Shown: positions 1-7,963 of the stretch, piece by piece | Layout of the letters: every line of letters starts with the position of its first letter | Numbering within the stretch: position 1 is the first letter of the stretch | Assembly: GCF_008704555.1 (NCBI RefSeq) | Contig: NZ_CP023702.1 | Span: 6,300,001-6,364,000, forward strand | Length of the DNA stretch: 64,000 bases | Source: Streptomyces nitrosporeus | GTDB taxonomy: Bacteria > Actinomycetota > Actinomycetes > Streptomycetales > Streptomycetaceae | Direction of reading: 5' to 3' | Notes under the pieces: model-generated | The model's database searches: none | What the model was told of the DNA's origin: nothing | What the model saw: only the letters and a program-made list of their open reading frames with translations | Position numbers and translations under genes: made by a program

Positions 1-152
1 GCCGACTGTCATGGCCATGCACGCTAGCGCGGCCGGCGGCGGCGCGGAACGCCTCCGGCTGGGCAGGTTCCCAGTCCTGCCCCGAACCCCTTCCCCGATC
101 ACATACCGACTGGTTAGTCTGCCCGCAGGACGGACAGGAGAGGCGGAGGCGC
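1..152. promoter_or_regulatory. Upstream region of the SDR operon; possible start of a leftward gene
   Basis: No complete gene is visible here. On the minus strand two nearby ATG codons (18-16 and 12-10) open a reading frame that runs off the left edge, so a divergent gene may begin here; only about six codons are visible. Between it and the SDR start lies a palindrome (105-118) that recurs at 6526-6539. This suggests a divergent, regulator-controlled promoter region. Confidence 0.4.
102..121. promoter_or_regulatory. Putative TetR operator, site 1
   Basis: The core ACCGACTGGTTAGT (105-118) is a near-perfect inverted repeat of the ACYnACYrGTynGT type that TetR regulators of acyl-CoA genes often bind. 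It lies about 35 bases upstream of the SDR start. The first 13 bases, CATACCGACTGGT, recur exactly, in inverted orientation, in front of the kinase gene near 6530. The TetR gene at 2650 is the obvious candidate to bind it; that is inference. Confidence 0.5.
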
Positions 153-917
153 ATGGGTACGGTGCAGGGCGCGGGCGTAGTGGTGACCGGGGCGGGCGGC
201 GGCATCGGCGCCGCGCTGGCCCGCAGATTCGCCGCGGAGGGTGCCCGGGTCGTCGTCAACGACCTCGACGGGGACCGCGTGAAGGCGCTCGCCGACGAGA
301 TCGGCGGCACCGTCGTGGCCGGCGACGCCTCCGGCATCGTGGACGCGGCCCGCGAGGCCCTCGGCGGGACGGTGGACGTCTACTGCGCCAACGCCGGCCT
401 CGCCTCCGGCGGCGACGCCTTCGCCGAGGAGGACGTCTGGGCCAGGGCCTGGGACGTCAACGTGATGGCCCACGTGCGCGCGGCCAGGGCGCTGCTGCCC
501 GGCTGGCTGGAGCGCGGCAGCGGCCGCTTCGTCTCCACCGCCTCGGCCGCGGGCCTGCTCACCATGATCGGCGCGGCCCCGTACAGCGTCACCAAGCACG
601 GCGCCGTCGCCTTCGCCGAATGGCTCGCGCTGACCTACCGGCACCGCGGGATCAAGGTCCACGCGATCTGCCCGCAGGGCGTACGCACGGACATGCTCAC
701 CGCGTCCGGCTCCGCCGGCGACCTGGTGCTCGCGCCCACCGCGATCGAGCCGGAGGCCGTCGCCGACGCCCTGTTCGACGCCATGGAGCAGAACCGCTTC
801 CTGGTCCTGCCCCACCCCGAGGTCGCCGGCTACTACCGGGCCCGGGCCGAGGACCCCGACCGGTGGATCGGCGGCATGAACCGCCTCCAGCGCGCATGGG
901 AGGGGACCGGCGCATGA
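153..917 (+). CDS. SDR family NAD(P)-dependent oxidoreductase
   Basis: This 254-residue protein has the classical short-chain dehydrogenase layout. The cofactor-binding TGAGGGIG is at residues 12-19, the NAG motif at about 80-82, a catalytic Ser near 128-131, and YSVTK with Tyr144 and Lys148. It would oxidise a hydroxyl or reduce a keto group in the cytosol; the substrate cannot be read from sequence. A purine-rich ribosome site precedes the ATG at 153. Its stop overlaps the next start in an ATGA junction (914-917), so it is translationally coupled to an acyl-CoA ligase. That coupling suggests a 3-hydroxyacyl-CoA or hydroxy-acid substrate and a role in acid catabolism (compare LvaD). The operator at 105-118 lies just upstream. 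Confidence 0.88.
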   Translation: MGTVQGAGVVVTGAGGGIGAALARRFAAEGARVVVNDLDGDRVKALADEIGGTVVAGDASGIVDAAREALGGTVDVYCANAGLASGGDAFAEEDVWARAWDVNVMAHVRAARALLPGWLERGSGRFVSTASAAGLLTMIGAAPYSVTKHGAVAFAEWLALTYRHRGIKVHAICPQGVRTDMLTASGSAGDLVLAPTAIEPEAVADALFDAMEQNRFLVLPHPEVAGYYRARAEDPDRWIGGMNRLQRAWEGTGA

Positions 918-2581
918 GCGGGTCGATCTACGCGGCCAGGCCCTGGACCGCCCTGCTCAGCGAGGCGCAGCTGGCCCCCGTCCACCCGGCCGAGACACTG
1001 GTCCACGCCTTCCGCGCCGCCGCGGACAGGGCCCCGGACCGCACCGCCCTCGCCTACTTCGACGGCCGTCTCGGCTACCGGGAGACCGACGCGCTCTCCG
1101 ACTCCGTGGCCGGCCACCTCGCGGCCGAAGGGCTGGAGCGCGGCGACCGGGTCGCGATCATGCTCCAGAACACCCCGCACTTCGTCCTCGCGCTGCTGGG
1201 CGCCTGGAAGGCCGGCGCCACCGTCGTGCCGCTGAACCCGATGTACAAGTCCGGCGAGGTCGGCCACGTCCTGAAGGACGCCGGGATCAGCGCACTCATC
1301 TGCTCCGACCGGGCCTGGGAGTCCTATCTGCGGGACACCGCCGAGGCCGCCCCCGGCGTGCGCATCGTCCTGACCGCCTGCGAACTCGACCTGCAGAGCG
1401 CGGACGACCCCCGCGTGCTCGGGTTCGAGCGGCTCCCCGCGCCCGGCCCCGGCGACCGGGCCGCCGACCTGGTGGCCGTCGCCCGCAAGGGCACCGCCGC
1501 GCCCGGGGGCAGGGGACCGGCCGCCTCGGACACCGCGCTGATCAGCTACACCTCGGGAACCAGCGGCACCCCCAAGGGCGCCATGAACTCCCACCGCAAC
1601 ATCATGGTCAACGCCGAGCGCCAGCGGACCGGCCACCCCATCGGGGAGGGGGCCGCCTACTTCGCGCTCGCCCCGCTCTTCCACATCACCGGCATGGTCT
1701 GCCAGCTCGCCGCCTGCGTCGCCAACGCGGGCACCCTGGTGCTGGCCTACCGCTTCGAGCCGGGCGTCGTCCTGGACGCCTTCGCCGAGCACCGCCCCGC
1801 CTACACCGTGGGGCCCTCCACCGCCTTCATGGCGCTCGCCGCGCACCCCGGGGCCACCCGGGAGCACTTCGCCTCCTTCCAGGTGATCTCCTCCGGCGGC
1901 GCACCGCTGCCGCCCGCCCTGGTCGAGAAGTTCCGCGACGGCCTCGGCCCGTACCTCCGCAACGGCTACGGCCTCACCGAGTGCACCGCGCCCTGCGCCG
2001 CCGTGCCCCCGGAGCGCGAGGCCCCCGTCGACCCGGTCTCCGGCACCCTGTCCGTCGGCGTCCCCGGCCCCGACACCCTGGTGCGGATCATCGACGAGAA
2101 GGGCGACGACGTCCCCTTCGGCGAGCTGGGCGAGATAGCCGTACGCGGCCCGCAGGTCGTCTCCGGCTACTGGAACCTCCCCGAGGCCACCGAGGCCGCC
2201 TTCCCGGACGGGGAGCTGCGCACCGGCGACATCGGCTTCATGGACACCGCGGGCTGGCTCTACGTCGTCGACCGCAAGAAGGACATGATCAACGCCTCCG
2301 GCTTCAAGGTGTGGCCGCGGGAGGTCGAGGACGTCCTCTACACCCACCCCGCCGTCCGCGAGGCGGCCGTCGTGGGCGTCCCCGACGCCTACCGGGGCGA
2401 GACCGTCCGCGCCTACGTCAGCCTGCGTCCCGGCGCACAGGCGGAGCCCGCCGAACTGAGCGCGTACTGCAGGGAGCGCCTCGCCGCCTACAAGTACCCC
2501 CGCGAGGTGGAGATCCTGACGGAGCTGCCCAAGACCGCGAGTGGGAAGATCCTGAGGCGGGAACTGCGTTCCTCCCGTTAG
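914..2581 (+). CDS. Acyl-CoA synthetase (AMP-forming)
   Basis: This 555-residue class I adenylate-forming enzyme activates a carboxylic acid with ATP and then CoA. The phosphate-binding loop YTSGTSGTPKG lies at about residues 211-221, the YGLTE motif near 352, the hinge region with RTGD and DRKKDMI near 435-455, and the catalytic C-terminal Lys in TASGKILRREL near 541. The start at 914 overlaps the SDR stop by four bases; an in-frame extension further upstream is only a shadow over the SDR gene. It resembles medium- or long-chain fatty acid-CoA ligases. In context it probably feeds an unusual, possibly hydroxylated or branched, acid to the acyl-CoA dehydrogenase and kinase pair at 4.2-6.5 kb. 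Substrate unknown. Confidence 0.88.
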   Translation: MSGSIYAARPWTALLSEAQLAPVHPAETLVHAFRAAADRAPDRTALAYFDGRLGYRETDALSDSVAGHLAAEGLERGDRVAIMLQNTPHFVLALLGAWKAGATVVPLNPMYKSGEVGHVLKDAGISALICSDRAWESYLRDTAEAAPGVRIVLTACELDLQSADDPRVLGFERLPAPGPGDRAADLVAVARKGTAAPGGRGPAASDTALISYTSGTSGTPKGAMNSHRNIMVNAERQRTGHPIGEGAAYFALAPLFHITGMVCQLAACVANAGTLVLAYRFEPGVVLDAFAEHRPAYTVGPSTAFMALAAHPGATREHFASFQVISSGGAPLPPALVEKFRDGLGPYLRNGYGLTECTAPCAAVPPEREAPVDPVSGTLSVGVPGPDTLVRIIDEKGDDVPFGELGEIAVRGPQVVSGYWNLPEATEAAFPDGELRTGDIGFMDTAGWLYVVDRKKDMINASGFKVWPREVEDVLYTHPAVREAAVVGVPDAYRGETVRAYVSLRPGAQAEPAELSAYCRERLAAYKYPREVEILTELPKTASGKILRRELRSSR

Positions 2582-2595
2582 ACGGCGTACGAAGA

Positions 2596-2631
2596 GGTCC
2601 GGACAGGACGCAAGACGGTCCGGACAGGACG
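2596..2631 (+). repeat. Two 15-bp direct repeats, 21-bp period
   Basis: GGTCCGGACAGGACG occurs at 2596-2610 and again at 2617-2631, with similar flanks. It fills the short gap between the acyl-CoA ligase stop and the TetR start. It could be a replication-slippage duplication in spacer DNA, or a paired binding site for the downstream TetR protein. Confidence 0.7.
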
Positions 2632-2649
2632 AAAGGGCAGGTGGCGGCA

Positions 2650-3243
2650 ATGGCCAAGGCGACGGAGGGGAACGGCACACCCGTTCCCCAGAGGCTGCTG
2701 GCCGCCGCCACCCGGCTCTTCGCCGAGCGCGGTTACGACCGCACCTCGGTCCAGGAGATCGTCGAGGCGGCAGGAGTCACCAAGGGGGCCCTCTACCACT
2801 ACTTCGGCTCCAAGGAGGACCTCCTCCAGGAGATCTACGCCCGGGTGCTGCGGCTCCAGCAGGAGCGCCTCGACGCCTACGCCCAGGCCGACGCGCCGGT
2901 CGAGCGGAGGCTGCGGGAGGCCGCGGCGGACGTGGTGGTCACCACCATCGACAACCTCGACGACGCCTCGATCTTCTTCCGCTCGATGCACCACCTGAGC
3001 CCGGAGAAGAACAAGCAGGTCCGCACCGAGCGCCGCCGCTACCACGAGCGGTTCCGCGCCCTGGTCGAGGAGGGCCAGCGGGCCGGGGTGTTCTCCACCG
3101 CCACCCCCGCCGACCTGGTCGTCGACTACCACTTCGGCTCGGTCCACCACCTGTCCACCTGGTACCGCCCGGCCGGCCCGCTCAGCCGCCAGGAGGTCGC
3201 CGACCACCTCGCGGACCTGCTGCTGCGCGCCCTGCGCCCCTGA
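2650..3243 (+). CDS. TetR/AcrR family transcriptional regulator
   Basis: The 197-residue protein has an N-terminal TetR helix-turn-helix (about residues 12-58) with the typical TRLFAERGYDRTSV and GVTKGALYHYFGSKEDL segments. The all-helical ligand domain that follows is a type common in regulators of acyl-CoA and fatty-acid genes. The ATG at 2650 is preferred because an AAAGGG element (2632-2637) sits 12 bases upstream; a GTG at 2641 is possible. It lies 68 bases behind the acyl-CoA ligase, probably in the same transcript. It is the natural candidate for the operators at 105-118 and 6526-6539, with an acyl-CoA as inducer (inference). Confidence 0.9.
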   Translation: MAKATEGNGTPVPQRLLAAATRLFAERGYDRTSVQEIVEAAGVTKGALYHYFGSKEDLLQEIYARVLRLQQERLDAYAQADAPVERRLREAAADVVVTTIDNLDDASIFFRSMHHLSPEKNKQVRTERRRYHERFRALVEEGQRAGVFSTATPADLVVDYHFGSVHHLSTWYRPAGPLSRQEVADHLADLLLRALRP

Positions 3244-3408
3244 GGGCCACGGCCCGCCGGGGCGCGATGTCAGCGCCCGACCCCGGAAGCGACACCTCCG
3301 GATGGTCAAGTAACCTGTTGTGTACCGCCGTTGGATCCGCCCGCCGGGAGCGGCGTGACGGCCCTGGTAAGGCCCGCCGAGGCCGCCACCACACGACGGA
3401 GATGGTCG

Positions 3409-4191
3409 ATGAAGCTCCTCCCGCTGTTCCTCCGCAGGCCCATCGAGGCGGTGTACGAGCGACGGCTGGCCACCGGGCTGGCGGGGCTGCCGCGCCCCCA
3501 GCACGTCGGGATCATGCTCGACGGCAACCGCCGCTGGGCCCGGAAGGAGGGCCTCGCGGACGTCCGCGACGGCTACCGGGCCGGCGGGGCCAAGGTGACG
3601 GAGTTCCTCACCTGGTGCACCGCCGCGGGGATCGAGCGGGTCACCCTCTTCATGCTCTCCGACGACAACCTCGGCCGACCCGCCGAGCAGCTCGGCCCGC
3701 TGATCGAGATCATCGAGCAGACCGTCCGGGACATCACGGCCGAGGGCCGCCCCTGGGAGGTCCAGGTGATCGGCTCCCTGGACATGCTGCCCGGCGCCAG
3801 CGCCCGGGTGCTCAAGGAGGCCACCGCCACGACGGCCGGACGCGGCGGCCCCAAGGTGGACGTCGCGGTCGGCTACGGCGGCCGGCGCGAGATCGTCGAC
3901 GCGGTGAAGAGCGCCTTCCAGGAGCACATCGCGGCCGGCGGCGACCCCGCCGAACTGGCCGAGCGGTTCGACATCGACGACATCTCCCGGCACCTGTACT
4001 CGCCGACCGCCGACCACACCGACTTCATCATCCGGACCTCCGGCGAGCAGCGGCTCTCCGGCTTCCTGCTCTGGCAGTCCGCGTACGCCGAGATGCACTG
4101 GGTGGACTGCTACTGGCCGGCCTTCCGGCACGTGGACTTCCTGCGCGCCCTGCGTTCGTACGCGAACCGGGAGAGGCGCTTCGGCAAATGA
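3409..4191 (+). CDS. uppS: Isoprenyl transferase (cis-prenyl diphosphate synthase)
   Basis: This 260-residue member of the undecaprenyl-diphosphate synthase family condenses isopentenyl diphosphate units onto an allylic primer in cis. IMLDGNRRWARKEG carries the conserved Asp and diphosphate-binding Arg residues near 33-42. The C-terminal RTSGEQRLSGFLLWQSAY is the second signature. The ATG at 3409 follows a GGAG element at suitable spacing, so upstream in-frame codons from 3331 are excluded. Streptomycetes carry more than one paralogue, so chain length (C15 to C55) cannot be assigned here. It has its own upstream gap of 165 bases and no visible functional tie to the flanking acyl-CoA genes. 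Confidence 0.88.
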   Translation: MKLLPLFLRRPIEAVYERRLATGLAGLPRPQHVGIMLDGNRRWARKEGLADVRDGYRAGGAKVTEFLTWCTAAGIERVTLFMLSDDNLGRPAEQLGPLIEIIEQTVRDITAEGRPWEVQVIGSLDMLPGASARVLKEATATTAGRGGPKVDVAVGYGGRREIVDAVKSAFQEHIAAGGDPAELAERFDIDDISRHLYSPTADHTDFIIRTSGEQRLSGFLLWQSAYAEMHWVDCYWPAFRHVDFLRALRSYANRERRFGK

Positions 4192-4195
4192 CGGC

Positions 4196-4222
4196 CGGCC
4201 GGGCCCGCCGAGGGCCCGGCCG
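4196..4222. terminator. Bidirectional hairpin terminator
   Basis: CGGCCGGGCCC (4196-4206) pairs perfectly with 4212-4222 across a five-base loop. It sits in the 46-base gap between the convergent isoprenyl transferase and acyl-CoA dehydrogenase genes, so it can stop transcription from both sides. No U-tract is present, as is usual in high-GC actinomycetes. Confidence 0.7.
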
Positions 4223-4237
4223 TGACCCGCCGCGAGG

Positions 4238-5452
4238 TCAGAGGTACTTCTTGATCTCCCGGCGCGCCAGCGAGCGCTGGTGCACCTCGTCCGGACCGTC
4301 GGCCAGCCGCAGGGTCCGCGCCGACGCCCACAGCTCGGCGAGCGGGGTGTCCTGGCTGACCCCGCCCGCGCCGTACAGCTGCACCGCCTGGTCCAGGAGC
4401 GAGACCACCGCGCGCGGGGTGGCGATCTTGATGGCCTGGATCTCGGTGTGCGCGCCCCGGTTGCCCACGGTGTCCATCAGCCAGGCGGTCTTCAGCACCA
4501 GCAGCCGCAGCTGCTCCACCGTGACCCGGGCGTCCGCGATCCAGTTCTGCACGACGCCCTGCTGGGCGAGCGGCTTGCCGAAGGCCGTACGGGACACCGC
4601 CCGCTCGCACATCAGCTCGATCGCCCGCTCGGCCATCCCGATCAGCCGCATGCAGTGGTGGATACGGCCCGGCCCCAGCCGGGCCTGGGCGATGGCGAAG
4701 CCGCCGCCCTCCTCACCGATCAGGTTCGAGGCGGGCACCCGGACGTCGGTGAAGACGACCTCGGCGTGACCGCCGTGGGAGTGGTCCTCGTAGCCGTACA
4801 CCCGCATCGCGCGGCGCACCTCCACGCCCGGGGTGTCGCGCGGCACCAGGATCATGGACTGCTGGCGACGGATGTCCTCGCCGTCCGGGTCCGTCTTGCC
4901 CATCACGATGAAGACCGCGCAGTCCGGGTTCATCGCCCCGGAGATGTACCACTTGCGGCCGTTGACGACGTAGTGGTCACCGTCGCGCTCGATCCGGGTC
5001 TCGATGTTCGTGGCGTCCGAGGAGGCCACCTCGGGCTCCGTCATCGCGAACGCCGAACGGATCTCCCCGGCCAGCAGCGGCTCCAGCCACTGCTTCCTCT
5101 GCGCCTCGGAGCCGAACTGGAAGAGCACCTCCATGTTCCCGGTGTCCGGGGCCGCGCAGTTCAGCGCGGTCGGCGCCAGGTGCGGGCTGCGGCCGGAGAT
5201 CTCGGCCAGCGGCGCGTACTGGAGGTTGGTCAGCCCGGCGCCGTACTCCGCGTCCGGCAGGAAGAGGTTCCACAGCCCCTGCCGCCGCGCCTCCGCCTTG
5301 AGGTCCTCGACGGCCTGCGGGGTGTCCCAGGGGGACGCGAGCCGCGCGCGCTGCTCCTCGGCGACCGGCTCGGCCGGGTACACGTGCTCGTCCATGAAGG
5401 CGAGCAGCCGGGTGCGCAGCTCTTCGGTACGGGCGTCGAATGCGAAGTCCAT
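4238..5452 (-). CDS. Acyl-CoA dehydrogenase, ACAD10/ACAD11-like
   Basis: This 404-residue FAD-dependent protein has the acyl-CoA dehydrogenase signature AMTEPEVASSD (middle domain) and a C-terminal ADGPDEVHQRSLARREIKKY. The latter carries the usual R-(x)n-DGxxEvH pattern near the catalytic and FAD-contact region. The start at 5452 is preferred; a longer in-frame opening overlaps the kinase gene. The upstream kinase gene ends only eight bases away, so the two form an operon. In vertebrates the same two domains are fused in ACAD10 and ACAD11, which act on phosphorylated 4-hydroxyacyl-CoAs. In Pseudomonas the LvaA/LvaC pair plays this role. I infer a similar dehydratase-like activity here rather than plain beta-oxidation. 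Confidence 0.88.
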   Translation of the reverse strand: MDFAFDARTEELRTRLLAFMDEHVYPAEPVAEEQRARLASPWDTPQAVEDLKAEARRQGLWNLFLPDAEYGAGLTNLQYAPLAEISGRSPHLAPTALNCAAPDTGNMEVLFQFGSEAQRKQWLEPLLAGEIRSAFAMTEPEVASSDATNIETRIERDGDHYVVNGRKWYISGAMNPDCAVFIVMGKTDPDGEDIRRQQSMILVPRDTPGVEVRRAMRVYGYEDHSHGGHAEVVFTDVRVPASNLIGEEGGGFAIAQARLGPGRIHHCMRLIGMAERAIELMCERAVSRTAFGKPLAQQGVVQNWIADARVTVEQLRLLVLKTAWLMDTVGNRGAHTEIQAIKIATPRAVVSLLDQAVQLYGAGGVSQDTPLAELWASARTLRLADGPDEVHQRSLARREIKKYL

Positions 5453-5460
5453 GAGGTGGA

Positions 5461-6483
5461 TCAGCCTTCCTGGAGGGTGGTGAGGCCGTGCGCGATGAAG
5501 ACGGGGACCAGATCGCCGATACGGTCGAAGCCGGCGCCGACCGTCCGGCCCAGGGTGTAGCGGTAGTGGATGCCCTCCAGGATCACGGCCAGCTTGAACC
5601 ACGCGAAGGCCGTGTACCAGGAGAGGGCGGAGGTGTCCCGGCCGGACCGGGCGGCGTAGCGCTCGATCAGCTCGGCGGGGGCGGGGTGGCCCGCGGCCCC
5701 GCTGGTCGTGGAGACCGGCGACTCGGGCAGGCCCAGGTCGGAGCTGTACATCACCAGCAGGCCGAGGTCGGTCAGCGGATCACCGAGCGTGGACATCTCC
5801 CAGTCCAGGACCGCCTTGATCCGGTCGTCCGCGCCGATCAGCACGTTGTCCAGGCGGTAGTCGCCGTGGACCACGGTGGGGGCGGGGGAGGAGGGCAGGT
5901 CCCGGCCGAGCGAGGCGTGCAGCTCGTCGATGCCGGCCAGCTCCCGGTTGCGGGAGGCGTCCAGCTGCTTGCCCCAGCGGCGCAGCTGCCGGTCCAGGAA
6001 GCCCTCGGGCCGCCCGAAGTCAGCGAGGCCGGCCTCCCCGGGGTCCACCGCGTGCAGGTCCACCAGGGTGTCCACGAGCCCCAGCACGGCCGCCCGGGTC
6101 CGCTCGGCCCCCAGCGGCGCCAGCTGCTCGGCCGTACGGAAGGGAGTGCCCTCCACGTACTCCATGACGTAGAACTGCGAGCCGATGACCGTCTCGTCCT
6201 CGCAGAGCAGGACCGGCTCCGGCACCGGGACGGCCGTCGGGTGCAGGGCGCTGATCACCCGGTGCTCGCGCTTCATGTCGTGCGCGGTGGCCAGGACATG
6301 GCCCAGCGGCGGCCTGCGGACGACCCAGCGCCCGGTGCCGTCCGTCACGACGTACGTCAGGTTCGAGCGCCCGCCCTCGATCAGCCGGGCTTCGAGCGGT
6401 CCGTTCACCAGCCCCGGCCGCTCCCGGTCGAGGTGTCCGCGCAACAGGCCGAGATCGAGACCTGGCGGGTGGACTGGGCTCAT
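5461..6483 (-). CDS. Phosphotransferase (APH fold), ACAD10/11 kinase-like
   Basis: This 340-residue kinase has the aminoglycoside-phosphotransferase fold. It shows a Brenner motif VVHGDYRLDNVLIG, the metal-binding KAVLDWEMSTLGDP segment, and an N-terminal glycine loop with GGRSNLTY. The start at 6483 is supported by a GGAGG element eight bases upstream; 13 extra in-frame codons upstream are unlikely. It is the first gene of a two-gene operon with the acyl-CoA dehydrogenase. Members of this subgroup phosphorylate the hydroxyl of 4-hydroxyacyl-CoA (LvaA, ACAD10/11), not antibiotics. Its promoter region contains the second copy of the TetR-type palindrome (6526-6539). Confidence 0.85.
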   Translation of the reverse strand: MSPVHPPGLDLGLLRGHLDRERPGLVNGPLEARLIEGGRSNLTYVVTDGTGRWVVRRPPLGHVLATAHDMKREHRVISALHPTAVPVPEPVLLCEDETVIGSQFYVMEYVEGTPFRTAEQLAPLGAERTRAAVLGLVDTLVDLHAVDPGEAGLADFGRPEGFLDRQLRRWGKQLDASRNRELAGIDELHASLGRDLPSSPAPTVVHGDYRLDNVLIGADDRIKAVLDWEMSTLGDPLTDLGLLVMYSSDLGLPESPVSTTSGAAGHPAPAELIERYAARSGRDTSALSWYTAFAWFKLAVILEGIHYRYTLGRTVGAGFDRIGDLVPVFIAHGLTTLQEG

Positions 6484-6522
6484 GGCGGCTACCTCCGGGG
6501 GCGGTCGAACGGTCGGCACCAT

Positions 6523-6542
6523 GATGCCGACCAGTCGGTATG
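6523..6542. promoter_or_regulatory. Putative TetR operator, site 2
   Basis: The palindrome GCCGACCAGTCGGT (6526-6539) is the inverted counterpart of the site at 105-118; on the minus strand both read CATACCGACTGGT. It lies about 45 bases upstream of the kinase start and 85 bases upstream of the divergent glucarate-dehydratase-like gene, so it could control one or both. The shared sequence links two operons separated by about 4 kb. Confidence 0.55.
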
Positions 6543-6624
6543 TCGTCCAGTGCCCGCCCGGAATCGATGCGTGATCTGTGCGCGCACCCTGGTGGACGGT
6601 CGCACTGCTGAATAGGGTTCATGT

Positions 6625-7917
6625 ATGGATACCGCCTTGCTGATCGACGACGTCCGGCTGACCCCGATCCTCATCGCCGACCCGCCCCTGCTGAACACCC
6701 AGGGCGTCCACCAGCCGTACACCCCGCGGCTCGTGGTGGAGGTGGTCACCCGGGGCGGGGTGACCGGAGTCGGCGAGACCTACGGCGACGGCGCCTACCT
6801 GGAGCCCGCCGAGTCGCTGGCCCGCGCGCTCGTCGGCCGCCCGGTCAGCGATGTGAACGGCCTCTTCACCCTGGCCGACCAGGTGTGCGGTGACTCACGC
6901 ACGGCTGACGAGGGGGTGGACGCCGGCGGACTGCGCGGCGTCCGGAACGCCGGGAAGCTGCGGCTCTCGGTCGTCTCCGGGTTCGAGGTGGCCTGTCTGG
7001 ACGCCCTCGGCAAGACCCTCGGCCTCCCGGTGCACGCCCTGCTCGGCGGCAAGGTCCGCGACCGGGTCGAGTACAGCGCCTACCTCTTCTACCGCTGGGC
7101 CGCCCACCCCGGCGGCAGCGGCGAGAAGGACGACTGGGGCGCCGCGCTCGACCCCGCCGGAATCGTCGCCCAGGCCCGGCGCTTCGCCCGCGAGCACGGC
7201 TTCGGCTCCTTCAAGCTGAAGGGCGGGGTCTTCCCGCCCGACGAGGAGATCGCCGCCGTTTGCGCGCTCGCCGAAGCGTTCCCCGGGCAGGCGCTGCGGC
7301 TGGACCCCAACGGAGCCTGGTCGGTCGCGACCTCCCTCCACGTGGCCGGCCGGCTGAAGGACGTACTCGAATACCTGGAGGACCCGGCGAGCGGTATCCC
7401 GGCGATGGCGGAGGTCTCGGCGGGCACGGACCTGCCGCTCGCCACCAACATGTGCGTCACGACCCTCGCCGAGCTGCCCGAGGCCCTCGCCCGGGACGCC
7501 GTCCAGGTCGTCCTGTCCGACCACCACTACTGGGGCGGACTGCACCGCACCCGCGAACTGGCCGCGATCTGCCGGACCTTCGGCGTGGGGCTCTCCATGC
7601 ACTCCAACACCCACCTCGGCATCAGCCTGGCGGCGATGAACCACGTCGCCGCCACCGTGCCCGGCCTCGGCCACGCCTGCGACACCCACTACCCCTGGCA
7701 GAGCGAGGACGTCCTCACCACCCGCCACACCTTCCAGGACGGCTTCCTCACCGTGTCCGACGCCCCCGGACTCGGGGTGGAACTCGACCGCGACCGGCTC
7801 GCGGACCTGCACCGCCGCTGGCTGGACGACGACGGCACGATGCGCGCCCGCGACGACGCCGCGGCCATGCGCAAGGCCGACCCCGACTGGGTGGCCCCGG
7901 CCGTCCCGCGCTGGTGA
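6625..7917 (+). CDS. Glucarate dehydratase-like enolase superfamily enzyme
   Basis: This 430-residue protein belongs to the mandelate-racemase/enolase superfamily, glucarate dehydratase subgroup. The catalytic KxK appears in FKLKGG. Metal-ligand regions are RLDPNGAW and the following EDPASG and ATNMCVT strands. The family signature SDHHYWGGLH is followed by SMHSNTHLGISLAAM with the catalytic His. The expected reaction dehydrates D-glucarate or a close aldarate to a 2-keto-3-deoxy acid. Length is close to the E. coli enzyme. The ATG at 6625 is used; an ATG at 6621 is in another frame. No aldarate permease or aldolase lies beside it, so the exact substrate stays open. Confidence 0.82.
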   Translation: MDTALLIDDVRLTPILIADPPLLNTQGVHQPYTPRLVVEVVTRGGVTGVGETYGDGAYLEPAESLARALVGRPVSDVNGLFTLADQVCGDSRTADEGVDAGGLRGVRNAGKLRLSVVSGFEVACLDALGKTLGLPVHALLGGKVRDRVEYSAYLFYRWAAHPGGSGEKDDWGAALDPAGIVAQARRFAREHGFGSFKLKGGVFPPDEEIAAVCALAEAFPGQALRLDPNGAWSVATSLHVAGRLKDVLEYLEDPASGIPAMAEVSAGTDLPLATNMCVTTLAELPEALARDAVQVVLSDHHYWGGLHRTRELAAICRTFGVGLSMHSNTHLGISLAAMNHVAATVPGLGHACDTHYPWQSEDVLTTRHTFQDGFLTVSDAPGLGVELDRDRLADLHRRWLDDDGTMRARDDAAAMRKADPDWVAPAVPRW

Positions 7918-7963
7918 GAGGGGCTGAGTTGCGGGCGCCCCGGGCCGCGCGGATGGTCGGAAC

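Noticed and set aside
833..4131. Long minus-strand open frames of 500-600 codons opposite the acyl-CoA ligase, TetR and isoprenyl transferase genes
   Set aside because: They mirror the third-position GC bias of the real plus-strand genes, are Gly/Arg/Val-rich without motifs, and lack ribosome sites.
5461..6483. Aminoglycoside resistance kinase
   Set aside because: Although APH-fold, its operon with an acyl-CoA dehydrogenase and its sequence type fit the ACAD10/11 kinase subgroup.
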